Assembly (NCBI RefSeq): GCF_011493005.1
Contig: NZ_CP049156.1
Span: 1,116,001 to 1,180,000, forward strand
Source: Caballeronia sp. SBC1
Lineage (GTDB): Bacteria > Pseudomonadota > Gammaproteobacteria > Burkholderiales > Burkholderiaceae
Direction of reading: 5' to 3'
Length of the DNA: 64,000 bases
Each line of letters opens with the position of its first letter. The stretch's first letter is position 1. The notes beneath the pieces were generated by a model. That model made no database searches, was not told where the DNA came from, and was given only the letters and a program-made list of their open reading frames with translations. Position numbers and translations under genes: made by a program. Positions 23,307-32,143 of this stretch are shown here, piece after piece.

Positions 23307-25228
23307 TTAGCCCGCAGCCCTGAGCGCTTTGGCGAGTTCTGCCAGGAGGTACGGTTTAACGACGAAGGCGAAATCGTCGATACGTCCGTACTGCTCGCGC
23401 AAAGCGGGAAGCGGATACCCCGACGCCAGCACCACCTTGAGATCGGGACGAAGTTCGCGCGCCAGGCGCGCTAGTTGAATACCACTCATGCCCTTCGGCA
23501 TGACTACGTCGGTGAACAGGATGTCGATGTCGGAACGGCGCTCCAGGATCGCCATCGCGTCGATGCCGTTGGTCGCCGTCGCAACCTCGTAGCCTATGCT
23601 GCGAAAAAGCTGCCCCGCCGCGTCCAGCACGTCCGGCTCATCTTCCACAATAAGAACTGTATCCACGCCATTGCTGGTCGTGCCAATCCTCTCGTCTGGC
23701 GCGCCAACAACTGCAGGCAAGTACATGCTGACGGTTGTACCTTTACCCTCTTCGCTGTCGATCACGACGTCGCCGCCGGATTGCGCGATGAATCCGTAAA
23801 CCTGGCTCAGGCCCAGCCCCGTGCCCTTGCCAACGTCCTTGGTCGTAAAGAACGGCTCGAACGCACGTGCCACAACCGCCGGCGGCATGCCGGAGCCAGT
23901 ATCGGAGACAGAAACGCGGACATAAGAGCCCGGCGCCAGATTCCCGACCTCCCCAGCACCGAGCAGGGCGTTTTCGACGCTGACCTTCAGTTTTCCGCCA
24001 TCGGGCATCGCATCGCGAGCGTTGACCACCAGGTTCAGCAACGCTGCTTCGAAGCGGGCTGCATCCAGCAAAACGGTCTTGGCATCATGCGCTGGCTGTA
24101 TCTCCATCTCGATAGCGGAATTTCCCGCGCGGCGCAGTACGGGTTCGAAACTGCTGATTACAGCGTTCAGGTCATATTTTTCGACCATGAGCGGTTGCTG
24201 ACGGGCGAACGAAAGCAGTTGCTGGGTCATGAGCGCACCACGCTCGACGGCGCGCCGCATGGCATCCAGCAGCTTGGTATCGGCATAATTCTGCGCTCGT
24301 GTGGTCAGCACATCCACACTCTCGAGATGACCGCCAGCAGGTTATTGAAGTCATGGGCGATCCCTCCGGTGAGCTGGCCGATGGCCTCCAGCTTTTGCGA
24401 TTGGAAAAGTGCCGCATTGGCTCGCTCAAGCGCTTCCGCTGCCAGCTTTCGTTCCGTGATATCGCGCGTGACCTTGGCGAATCCCAGCAGTTTTCCCGCT
24501 TCGTCGCGGATTGCGTCGACAACGACGTGCGCCCAGAATCGCGTTCCGTCTTTGCGCACACGCCAGCTTTCCTGTTCAAACCGCCCGTCGGCTTCTGCCG
24601 TTGCCAGCGTCCTGGCAGGCATGCCTTTCGCCCGGTCTTCTTCAGTGTAGAAGACCGCGAAATTCAAACCGACTATCTCCTCTCGCTTGTAGCCCTTGAT
24701 GCGCTCCGCGCCAGCGTTCCAGTTCGTGATCACCCCCGTCGGGGAGATCATGTAGATCGCGTAGTCGGTCACGCTCTGGATGAGCAGGCGGAACCTGTCC
24801 TCACTCTCGCGCAATGCCTCCTCGGCCGCTTTGCGCTCGGTAATGTCGCGCGTGATCTTGGCGAAGCCGATCAACTCGCCGGAGGGATCCCGGATGGGAT
24901 CGACCACGACGCTCGCCCAAAACCGCGTGCCGTCTCTTCGCACCCGCCAACCCTCGTCTTCGAACTTTCCGTGTTCGCGAGCGGTTTGTAACGCCCGGGT
25001 CGGTTTGCCCGAGCGCCGGTCCTCTTCCGTGTAGAACACGGAGAAGTGCTGGCCGATGATCTCGTGCGCAGCATAACCCTTGAACCGTTCCGCCCCGGCG
25101 TTCCAGCTGCTGACAAACCCTTCTGGGTCCAGCATGTAGATGGCGTAATCGGTGATACTCGTGACGAGCAGTTGGAAACGCTGTCCCTCGCTCAGATCAC
25201 GGATGTGTCCGCACTCTTCAGATTTCAT
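23307..25228 (-). pseudogene. hybrid histidine kinase PAS-PAS-HisKA-HATPase-REC, frameshifted
   Basis: One kinase is split into two overlapping frames. The 5' part (25228 down to 24305) carries two PAS domains (each ITDYAIYM(L/I)xP..., WNAGAER(F/I)KGY) and the H-box GIAHDFNNLLAVIS, then goes out of frame and stops. The 3' part (24317 down to 23307) resumes with VDVLTTR and carries the rest of the dimerisation helices, the HATPase domain (NLVVNARDAMPDGG, SDTGSGMPP, GTGLGLSQVYGF) and a C-terminal receiver (phosphoacceptor in LFTDVVMP). Loss of one base near 24318-24326 explains the break; it could be a real mutation or a sequencing error. If real, the kinase loses its ATPase domain. Confidence 0.85.
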
Positions 25229-25237
25229 TGTGTCAGG

Positions 25238-25262
25238 TCCACATGCAGGTCCACATGCCGTA
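25238..25262. repeat. 12-bp tandem duplication
   Basis: AGGTCCACATGC occurs twice in succession just upstream of the kinase start. It may be a regulator site pair. Confidence 0.45.
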
Positions 25263-25423
25263 GTGGAAATGTAATCAAAAGGTGCTACGTCGCAAAAACC
25301 GGCGCAGGCTATTAGCCTTGAATTCGTGGTCAGTCGAAAATTTGATAGTAACCTTAAAGACCTCACGATCTCAGCTACTGTCTCAGCTACTGCGAAGGGC
25401 GAAGCCTCGCACTGCTCCTTCGC

Positions 25424-26623
25424 TCAAGTCGGTTTCGGTGCGTCTTTCGTGGCGCCGACTGCCTCGTCGCCAGTCGAGACCGCGGAGACGACGCGATTTC
25501 GGCCCATGGCCTTGGCCGAGTAGAGCGCTGCGTCGGCTCGCGCCATCAGGTTTGCCAGCATTTCGTTGGCTTGATATTCATCTACGCCAGCACTGAACGT
25601 GCATGTCACTTCTCCGCAAGGGACGGTGAGCGAAGAGGCGGCCAGATGCAGACGCAAACTGTTCACCAACGTGAGCGCGTCCGCCCTGGTTGTTTCAGGG
25701 AACAATATTGCAAACTCTTCCCCGCCAAGCCGTCCGAAAATATCGCCTCGCCGGATGCCCTGCGACACAATCGAAGAAAAGTGAGCGAGCGCGCGGTCGC
25801 CTGCCGCGTGGCCGTGAGCATCATTGACTGCTTTGAAGTTGTCGATGTCCAGGATTGCAACCGCAAACCGGGATCTCGCACGGTTGGCACACTCCAGCTG
25901 CAACTCGGCCTGAGCCATGAACTCGCGCCGCACGAGGGCACCGGTCAACTCGTCGATAGCCGCGAGGCGCTCCATTTTCTCCGCCATGCGGTCATAGGTA
26001 AGCATGAGCGCGCCGATCGAGAGACATGGCAGGGTGATGATGCCAAGCCCGAGAAACGCGATAGTCAATGGCGTTGGATCGAGAAACCGTGTGTGATGTT
26101 CCCAGCCGAGGCCAGCGGCGAGCCCACGAGCAATATGAACGAGGCCGCCGAGCGCAGCGACAATCGCGACGAATTGATAGCTATACCCCGGTCGATGCGG
26201 CGGCCTCTTGGTATAGGTGGTCCAGGCCACCATCAGGCGAACATAGGCGAGGAAGCTGGACATCAGAACAATCCGAGCACCCGCGTTCGGCGAGAAATAG
26301 CTCCAGTGAACAATGCCCACCACCAGCAGCACGAATGCCACGACCTCATGAAGCCGCGAAGGTTGAAGGCCGAAGAATAATCGGCAACCTTGCAGTACAA
26401 GAAATGCACCACCGGCGAATAGGGAACTTACGATCACGACGGCGAGCGGTGCCGGTGAAGTGCCACTGAAAGCCAATGCGACAAGTGCAACCACAATCAG
26501 GACGTTTGCACTGATCCAGCGAAACAGTCCGGGTGTCCCGGACCGCACCAGCGAGCCAAATACGACTACGCTGATCGCGCCGGACATAATTCCGACAACG
26601 TAGAGTGCGACAGGACTGAACAT
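25424..26623 (-). CDS. membrane-bound diguanylate cyclase (GGEEF)
   Basis: 399 residues. The N-terminal half has about six hydrophobic helices (residues ~5-215), e.g. VVIVSSLFAGGAFLVL and VVAFVLLVVGIVHW. The C-terminal GGDEF domain has IDELTGALVRREF, DIDNFKAVNDAHGHAAGD, active-site RLGGEEF and, five residues before it, the RRGD inhibitory I-site. It should make cyclic-di-GMP under membrane-domain control with product feedback. Start at ATG 26623; no clear ribosome binding site. Confidence 0.93.
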   Translation of the reverse strand: MFSPVALYVVGIMSGAISVVVFGSLVRSGTPGLFRWISANVLIVVALVALAFSGTSPAPLAVVIVSSLFAGGAFLVLQGCRLFFGLQPSRLHEVVAFVLLVVGIVHWSYFSPNAGARIVLMSSFLAYVRLMVAWTTYTKRPPHRPGYSYQFVAIVAALGGLVHIARGLAAGLGWEHHTRFLDPTPLTIAFLGLGIITLPCLSIGALMLTYDRMAEKMERLAAIDELTGALVRREFMAQAELQLECANRARSRFAVAILDIDNFKAVNDAHGHAAGDRALAHFSSIVSQGIRRGDIFGRLGGEEFAILFPETTRADALTLVNSLRLHLAASSLTVPCGEVTCTFSAGVDEYQANEMLANLMARADAALYSAKAMGRNRVVSAVSTGDEAVGATKDAPKPT

Positions 26624-26812
26624 AGGTTTTCAGTGGGCAATGTGACTGAAAAGATTCGCGCGAGCCAAATAGGTTGAGCGCCTGGCACTCTCGTTCCCGC
26701 GTTGCACGAAGGTGCTCAACGACAACCCCCGCGGTTGAGATAATACGCTCTGGCACCAAATATTGATAAAAATGCGTAGCGATGCCGTATTCTCGCGCGC
26801 TGTATGTAGTGG

Positions 26813-26977
26813 TCACGAGTTGCTCGCAAGGCTGGCGGCAGCCGGGACTAGGTTACCCATGACGCGGTCGTTCGCAGGCGCTGCGCTTCGGATGACGTTA
26901 TCGGCGACGACATTGGCCAACGCGCAACTGCTGGCCGTCAGGGCAAACGCAGCCACCCGGTATTTCGTCTTTTCCAT
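26813..26977 (-). CDS. small exported peptide, unknown function
   Basis: 54 residues from ATG 26977: MEKTKYRVAAFALTASSCALAN looks like a signal peptide, leaving ~32 mature residues (VIRSAAPANDRVMGNLVPAAA). The ribosome binding site is weak (AGAGATC). Coding is plausible but not certain. Confidence 0.4.
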   Translation of the reverse strand: MEKTKYRVAAFALTASSCALANVVADNVIRSAAPANDRVMGNLVPAAASLASNS

Positions 26978-27134
26978 GATCTCTGACCCGTCGATTAACA
27001 AGCACAACTGCGGATTATGGTCGCCCCTCCATCAAGGGGGCGACTTGATCGCGCGAATCACCGCTGCAGAAACCTTCTCGTCTGGAATAACCCGCCACTT
27101 CATCCGATAATACAAATGTCCTCCAGCCCTCGCC

Positions 27135-27935
27135 ATGACCGAACTCGAAACCTCTGTCGTCGTGTTCTTGTGCCTGCTCGCGGCCACCGGGCTTGGCGTG
27201 TTCGTGCGCCCGCTGCTGCCTGAGGAACACAAGGCGCATGAGACCGTGCAATTGCTGAAACTGGTGGTCGGCATGCTGGTCACGTTCGCGGCGCTCGTGC
27301 TGGGTTTGCTGACGGCATCGTCGAAAACGGTATTCGATAACACCACTAACGACATCCGTACCTATGCCGCTGCGCTGATCCAGCTCGACAACAGCTTGCG
27401 CGAGTACGGCCCGGATGCCGACGCTCCCCGCCGGCTCCTGCGGGCCTACACGGCGGCCGCGATCGCGTCCACCTGGGCGCAGGAACGACCGCCTCCCGGC
27501 GACTACTATCAGAAAACTCTGCCGAGCTACGGCACCGATAATCTTGACAGCCGCATACTGGGCGCCATGCTTGAACGGGCGCAACGGTACACACGCGAGC
27601 TACAGCCGCCTGATCAGTTCCACCAGAAGCTCGCTGAAGAAGCGCTTGGCCGGTTTGACCGGCTGATCCAGCAACGCTGGAAAATAGTGGAGGAAGCGCG
27701 TGGTTCAGCTTCGTCGCCGTTCGACCGGATTCTCGTCTTCTGGCTGCTGATCATCTTCCTTTGCTTTGGCCTGATCGCACCGCGTAACGCACTGGCACTG
27801 GTTACCATCACGCTCGGCGCGTTATCGATAGCGTCCACGGTGCTCGTGATCCTCGACCTCGACACGCCGTTCACGGGTTCGATCCTCGTGCCGAGCCAGC
27901 CCATGCGCGACGCCCTTGCTTACCTCAGCCGCTGA
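27135..27935 (+). CDS. DUF4239 (bestrophin-like) membrane protein
   Basis: 266 residues. Two N-terminal helices (SVVVFLCLLAATGLGVFV, LVVGMLVTFAALVLGLLTA) are followed by SSKTVFDNTTNDIRTYAAALIQLDNSLREYG, the conserved DUF4239 segment. A soluble central region and two C-terminal helices (ILVFWLLIIFLCFGLI, ALALVTITLGALSIASTVLVIL) end in a LDLDTPFTG motif. Related to the bestrophin channel fold; function in bacteria unknown. Confidence 0.9.
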   Translation: MTELETSVVVFLCLLAATGLGVFVRPLLPEEHKAHETVQLLKLVVGMLVTFAALVLGLLTASSKTVFDNTTNDIRTYAAALIQLDNSLREYGPDADAPRRLLRAYTAAAIASTWAQERPPPGDYYQKTLPSYGTDNLDSRILGAMLERAQRYTRELQPPDQFHQKLAEEALGRFDRLIQQRWKIVEEARGSASSPFDRILVFWLLIIFLCFGLIAPRNALALVTITLGALSIASTVLVILDLDTPFTGSILVPSQPMRDALAYLSR

Positions 27936-27978
27936 AACGCAAAGCGACTGACGTTTAACCGCCTACCCAATTTCTCCG

Positions 27979-28713
27979 ATGCCATCCACGCTCTACACGG
28001 ACCCGCGCCTCGTCGCGCTGTACGACACCCTGAATCCCTTCGCCACCGATACCGGCTTCTACCTGACGCTGGCCGCAGGCATGCAGCGCGTCATCGATCT
28101 CGGTTGCGGAACGGGGTTGCTCGCGTGTGAACTGGCGTCGCGGGGGCATCGCGTGATTGCGGTCGATCCCGCGCCTGAGATGTTGCATGTGGCGCGGCAT
28201 AGGCCGAACGGCGATCGCGTTCAGTGGATTGAAGGCGATGCTCGCGCGCTCGCCTTGCTGCCGCCCGCCGATCTGCTGGTGATGACGGGCCACGTCGCGC
28301 AGGTTTTCCTCGACGACACCGCGTTCTTCAATACGCTCAAAGCCGCCCGCTACGCGCTGCGCGACGGCGGGACCCTGGCGTTCGAGAGCCGCAACCCGAC
28401 CGCGCGGGCGTGGGAATCCTGGACGCCCGCGCGATCACTCAGGCTGATCGACGTGGAGCGGATCGGCGAGGTGGAGGTGTGGCAGGACGATGTGATCGGC
28501 AGCCCGGAGTCGGGCATTCGCTTCAACACGTATTATCGATTCAAGGCGATAGACGAGACGCTGACGTCCACGAGCGAACTGCGCTTTCGCACTCGGGACG
28601 AACTCACCGGGCAGCTCGAGGCCGCAGGGTTCCGCCACCTCACGTGGCAGGGCGACTGGGATGGGCAGGCGGTGTCGGCCGCGAGCAGGGAGCTGATTGT
28701 GGTCGCGCGCTGA
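27979..28713 (+). CDS. class I SAM-dependent methyltransferase
   Basis: 244 residues, soluble. Motif I VIDLGCGTGLLACELA, motif II VIAVDPAPEML, then DLLVMTGHVAQVF and YALRDGGTLAFESRNP. The opening TLYTDPRLVALYDTLNPFATDTGFY is typical of small-molecule methyltransferases of the UbiE/methyltransf_25 type. The substrate cannot be told. Confidence 0.9.
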   Translation: MPSTLYTDPRLVALYDTLNPFATDTGFYLTLAAGMQRVIDLGCGTGLLACELASRGHRVIAVDPAPEMLHVARHRPNGDRVQWIEGDARALALLPPADLLVMTGHVAQVFLDDTAFFNTLKAARYALRDGGTLAFESRNPTARAWESWTPARSLRLIDVERIGEVEVWQDDVIGSPESGIRFNTYYRFKAIDETLTSTSELRFRTRDELTGQLEAAGFRHLTWQGDWDGQAVSAASRELIVVAR

Positions 28714-28755
28714 ACGGCGCGCAATCGGGCTGAAACGACGATTCCTGCAGCCGGA

Positions 28756-28938
28756 TCAGAACTCGACTGCCACGAAATCGTCTTTGCCGACGTCGCACAA
28801 TGGACAACGCCACGTGTCCGGGATATCGGCGAAACGGGTTCCAGCCGCAATGCCGTCTTCTGGCAGGCCGTCTTCTTCATTGTATATCCAGCCACAAATC
28901 AGGCAAACCCAGCTTTTATATTCTAAAACTTCACTCAC
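28756..28938 (-). CDS. rubredoxin
   Basis: 60 residues from a GTG start at 28938. Two iron-binding knuckles are seen: CLICGWIYNEEDG and CPLCDVGKDDF, with the typical DIPDTWRCPLC linker. It carries one Fe on four Cys; a cytosolic electron carrier. The GTG start fits family length; the open frame continues upstream but without family similarity. It stands alone. Confidence 0.92.
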   Translation of the reverse strand: MSEVLEYKSWVCLICGWIYNEEDGLPEDGIAAGTRFADIPDTWRCPLCDVGKDDFVAVEF

Positions 28939-29294
28939 GACAGACTCTTTCTTCTCGTTCGACAAAACATCGTTAAATATTTCACGCGGCGGCGTGTGCC
29001 CGCAAATTCGTATTCCGGGTGGTGCCGCGCGCGGCTGCCGAAACATTCGGCGACCCGCATAGTACCGGAATGTCACAATCTGTTCATCGAAGTGGAGTAG
29101 CCCCGGGGCAGGGCAGAAGCACGGATCTGCGTGATTTCTTATGCTCGGTGTATCCTCTCCCCGGCGGTTTTTGAGTCCCTTGCGTGTCGTCCGGTAGGTC
29201 ATGCTGCGTCGATCACGCCACGCGTGTCGCACGAAACCGTTTTGGCCTGCCTGGATCGTTGGTCCGGCAGCCGCATTCTTCTGGGAGCAAAAAA

Positions 29295-29702
29295 ATGATG
29301 TTCAAGAAACTGTTGTCGGGAGCGGTGTTGTCGAGCGTTTTCCTTCTGGCCGTTGCCGTACACGCGCAACAAGCCCGGGTGTTTTTCGTCGAACCGAAAG
29401 ACGGCGCAACCGTCACAAGCCCGGTGCATATGGTCTTCGGCCTGGAAGGCATGGAGCTCGCGCCGGCCGGCGACAAAGACCCGCAAAAGGGCCACCACCA
29501 TTTGCTGATCGACGCAGGCCCGATGCAAAGGGGTCTCGTGATTCCAATGAACGATAAATCGCTGCATTTCGGCAAGATGCAGACGGAAGCGGACGTGGCA
29601 CTGCCCCCGGGCGATCACACGCTGACCCTGCAATTCGGCGACGGTGCACATCAGTCGTTTGGACCGGAAATGAGCCAGACGATCAAAATCCATGTGAAAT
29701 AA
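29295..29702 (+). CDS. DUF4399 domain periplasmic protein
   Basis: 135 residues with GGGAG seven bases before ATG 29295. A signal peptide (LLSGAVLSSVFLLAVAVHAQ) precedes RVFFVEPKDGATVTSPVHMVFGLEGMELAPAG, GHHHLLID and LPPGDHTLTLQFGDGAHQSF, the DUF4399 signature with its His cluster, which may bind metal. Periplasmic; function unknown. A terminator follows. Confidence 0.9.
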   Translation: MMFKKLLSGAVLSSVFLLAVAVHAQQARVFFVEPKDGATVTSPVHMVFGLEGMELAPAGDKDPQKGHHHLLIDAGPMQRGLVIPMNDKSLHFGKMQTEADVALPPGDHTLTLQFGDGAHQSFGPEMSQTIKIHVK

Positions 29703-29762
29703 CGCTTGGGTGCCGGTTTCACCGGTCGGCGCCGGGCCGCTCTGGTCATGGCGCTAATCTCA

Positions 29763-29789
29763 AAAACGCGGCGTGGCCGCGTTTTTTTT
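29763..29789 (+). terminator. terminator of DUF4399 gene
   Basis: AAACGCGGC-GTG-GCCGCGTTT followed by a T-run. Confidence 0.85.
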
Positions 29790-29900
29790 GTACCTTATCA
29801 GGCACTTCGCCTTGTCCTGATGGCATAGGGCCTCCAAGCGCGCCGGTCAAGACCGGTACAATGGCCGCTTCCAGTATCTGCACTTTTCCGGCTGCCTCCC

Positions 29901-31835
29901 ATGTCGCTTTATTCCATTTCGAACGCCCAACTCGCGTTCGGCCATGTTGCGTTGCTCGATCACGCTGACTTTTCACTCGAAGCGGGCGAACGCGTCGGCC
30001 TGATCGGCCGTAACGGCGCGGGCAAGTCGTCGCTGCTGAAGATCATCGCCGGGCTCACCAAGCCTGACGACGGCCTCATCACGCGCCAAAACGAACTCAC
30101 CACCGTGTACGTGCCGCAGGAACCCGAGTTCGATCTGGAGGCGTCGGTGTTCGACGTCGTCGCGTCGGGCTTGTCCCATGAACGGGAATTGCTCGACGAA
30201 TATGACGTCGTGGCGCACAAACTCGCCGATACCCCCGAAGGTCCCGAGCACGACGCGCTGCTGCACAGCATGAACGCGCTGCAGTCCTCGCTCGACCTGC
30301 ACGATGCCTGGAACTGGCAAACCCGCGTGGCGACCACGCTGCAGCAGATCGGGCTGGACGGCGACATTCGTTCGGGCGCGCTCTCGGGTGGCATGAAAAA
30401 GCGCGTGGCGCTGGCTCGTGCGCTGGTTGTGCAACCGGACGTGCTGCTTCTGGACGAGCCGACCAACCACCTCGACTTCGACGGTATTCGCTGGCTGGAA
30501 GAGATGCTGGTCACGTTGCGCACCGGTTTGCTGTTCATTACCCATGACCGGGCCTTCCTCGACAAGGTGGCTACCCGCATCGTGGATCTGGATCGCGGAC
30601 GCTTGCTGTCGTATCCGGGTAACTACACGGCGTACCAGACGCGCAAGGCGCAGCAGCTTGAGATTGAACAGGTCGAAGCGGCCAAGTTCGACAAGCTGCT
30701 GGCGCAGGAAGAAGTGTGGATTCGCAAGGGCGTGGAGGCGCGGCGTACACGCAGCGTTGGACGTATCGCGCGGCTGGTGGAAATGCGCAACGAGCGCGCC
30801 GAACGCCGCAACGTACAGGGCAACGTGAAGCTTGATGTCGGGCAGGGCGAGCGCTCGGGCAAGATCGTCTCGGAACTGACCGACGTGACGAAGAAATACG
30901 GCGATCGAACGATTGTCGACAACTTCACCGCGACCGTCATGCGCGGCGACAAGTTCGGGTTCATCGGTCCGAACGGCGCGGGCAAGACCACGCTGCTCAA
31001 GATGATCCTGGGCGAACTCGCACCGGATGAAGGCACGGTGCGCACCGGCACGAATACGCAGGTGGCGTATTTCGACCAGATGCGCGCGCAGCTCGACCTC
31101 GACAAGACACTCGCCGACACCATCAGCCCAGGCAGTGAATGGGTCGAAGTGAACGGCGTGAAGAAGCACGTCATGAGTTATCTCGGTGACTTCCTGTTCG
31201 CACCGGAGCGCGCGCGTTCGCCTGTGCGTTCGCTGTCGGGCGGGGAACGCAACCGGCTGCTGCTCGCGCGTTTGTTCGCGCGACCCGCGAACGTGCTGGT
31301 CCTGGACGAGCCGACCAACGACCTGGATATCCAGACGCTCGAACTGCTGGAAGAACTGCTTACCGATTACGACGGCACCGTGCTGCTGGTGAGCCACGAC
31401 CGCCAGTTCCTGGACAACGTCGTGACTTCGGTGTTTGCGTCGGAAGGCGGCGGCATGTGGCGCGAGTATGTGGGCGGGTTCACCGACTGGCAGATCCAGC
31501 GCGAACGTTCCGAGCGAATCGCTCTCGACGCCGCCCGTGACACGGCCAAGCAAGCGAAGAAGGAAGACGGCCCGAAAGACAGCGGTGCCGGTCGCAATTC
31601 GCAGCGCTCGAACAAGCTGCCGTACAAGGAAGTGCGGGAGCTGGAAGCGCTGCCCGCGCAGATCGCCGCACTAGAAGCCGAGCAAAAGTCGATTGCGGCA
31701 AAGCTCGAAGACGGTTCAGTGTTCGCGAAAGATCCGAAAGAAGGCACGCGGCTGAGTGAACGGCATGCAGCTATCGACGAGGAATTGCTGGTCGCGCTCG
31801 AGCGCTGGGAAGAACTGGAAGCCAAGCGCAAGTAG
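29901..31835 (+). CDS. uup: ABC-F ATPase Uup
   Basis: 644 residues. Two ABC domains in tandem: Walker A GRNGAGKSS and GPNGAGKTT; signatures LSGGMKKRVALARAL and LSGGERNRLLLARLF; Walker B LLLDEPTNHLD and LVLDEPTNDLD. A linker of ~80 residues joins them, and the C-terminus is a charged coiled coil (LEALPAQIAALEAEQKSIAAKLEDG) typical of Uup. It is a cytosolic, ribosome-associated translation factor also linked to suppression of transposon excision; not a transporter. Confidence 0.93.
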   Translation: MSLYSISNAQLAFGHVALLDHADFSLEAGERVGLIGRNGAGKSSLLKIIAGLTKPDDGLITRQNELTTVYVPQEPEFDLEASVFDVVASGLSHERELLDEYDVVAHKLADTPEGPEHDALLHSMNALQSSLDLHDAWNWQTRVATTLQQIGLDGDIRSGALSGGMKKRVALARALVVQPDVLLLDEPTNHLDFDGIRWLEEMLVTLRTGLLFITHDRAFLDKVATRIVDLDRGRLLSYPGNYTAYQTRKAQQLEIEQVEAAKFDKLLAQEEVWIRKGVEARRTRSVGRIARLVEMRNERAERRNVQGNVKLDVGQGERSGKIVSELTDVTKKYGDRTIVDNFTATVMRGDKFGFIGPNGAGKTTLLKMILGELAPDEGTVRTGTNTQVAYFDQMRAQLDLDKTLADTISPGSEWVEVNGVKKHVMSYLGDFLFAPERARSPVRSLSGGERNRLLLARLFARPANVLVLDEPTNDLDIQTLELLEELLTDYDGTVLLVSHDRQFLDNVVTSVFASEGGGMWREYVGGFTDWQIQRERSERIALDAARDTAKQAKKEDGPKDSGAGRNSQRSNKLPYKEVRELEALPAQIAALEAEQKSIAAKLEDGSVFAKDPKEGTRLSERHAAIDEELLVALERWEELEAKRK

Positions 31836-32143
31836 GTCGGCCCTCAGGACCGGCGTCTTCCCCATATCGAAAAAATTGTCGGAAACAGTAAAATACGTCG
31901 CGTTTTCGGGCGCACGGCCTAGCGGAGGGATCGCTGCGGTTACACCGTGGTGACACCTTGAAGTGAAACGCTACAGTCAAGCGAGAGGCCGTCGCGGTTT
32001 CGAGTTAATAACGCGCAATCCGGCGCGGCCGGCTCAGGCGCGGTTGGCCGGGTTGGCCCGCTATGTTCACGCATTCGCCGGTTGTCCGGGCGACCGCTGC
32101 CGTCAGGCTGTGGCTGCCCAGACAACCGGACCCACGTCCAGAC
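31836..32143. other. intergenic region before parE
   Basis: About 300 bases between uup and parE. The parE frame is open upstream to about 32063 but family similarity starts at 32144. No other gene or clear hairpin was seen. Confidence 0.4.
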
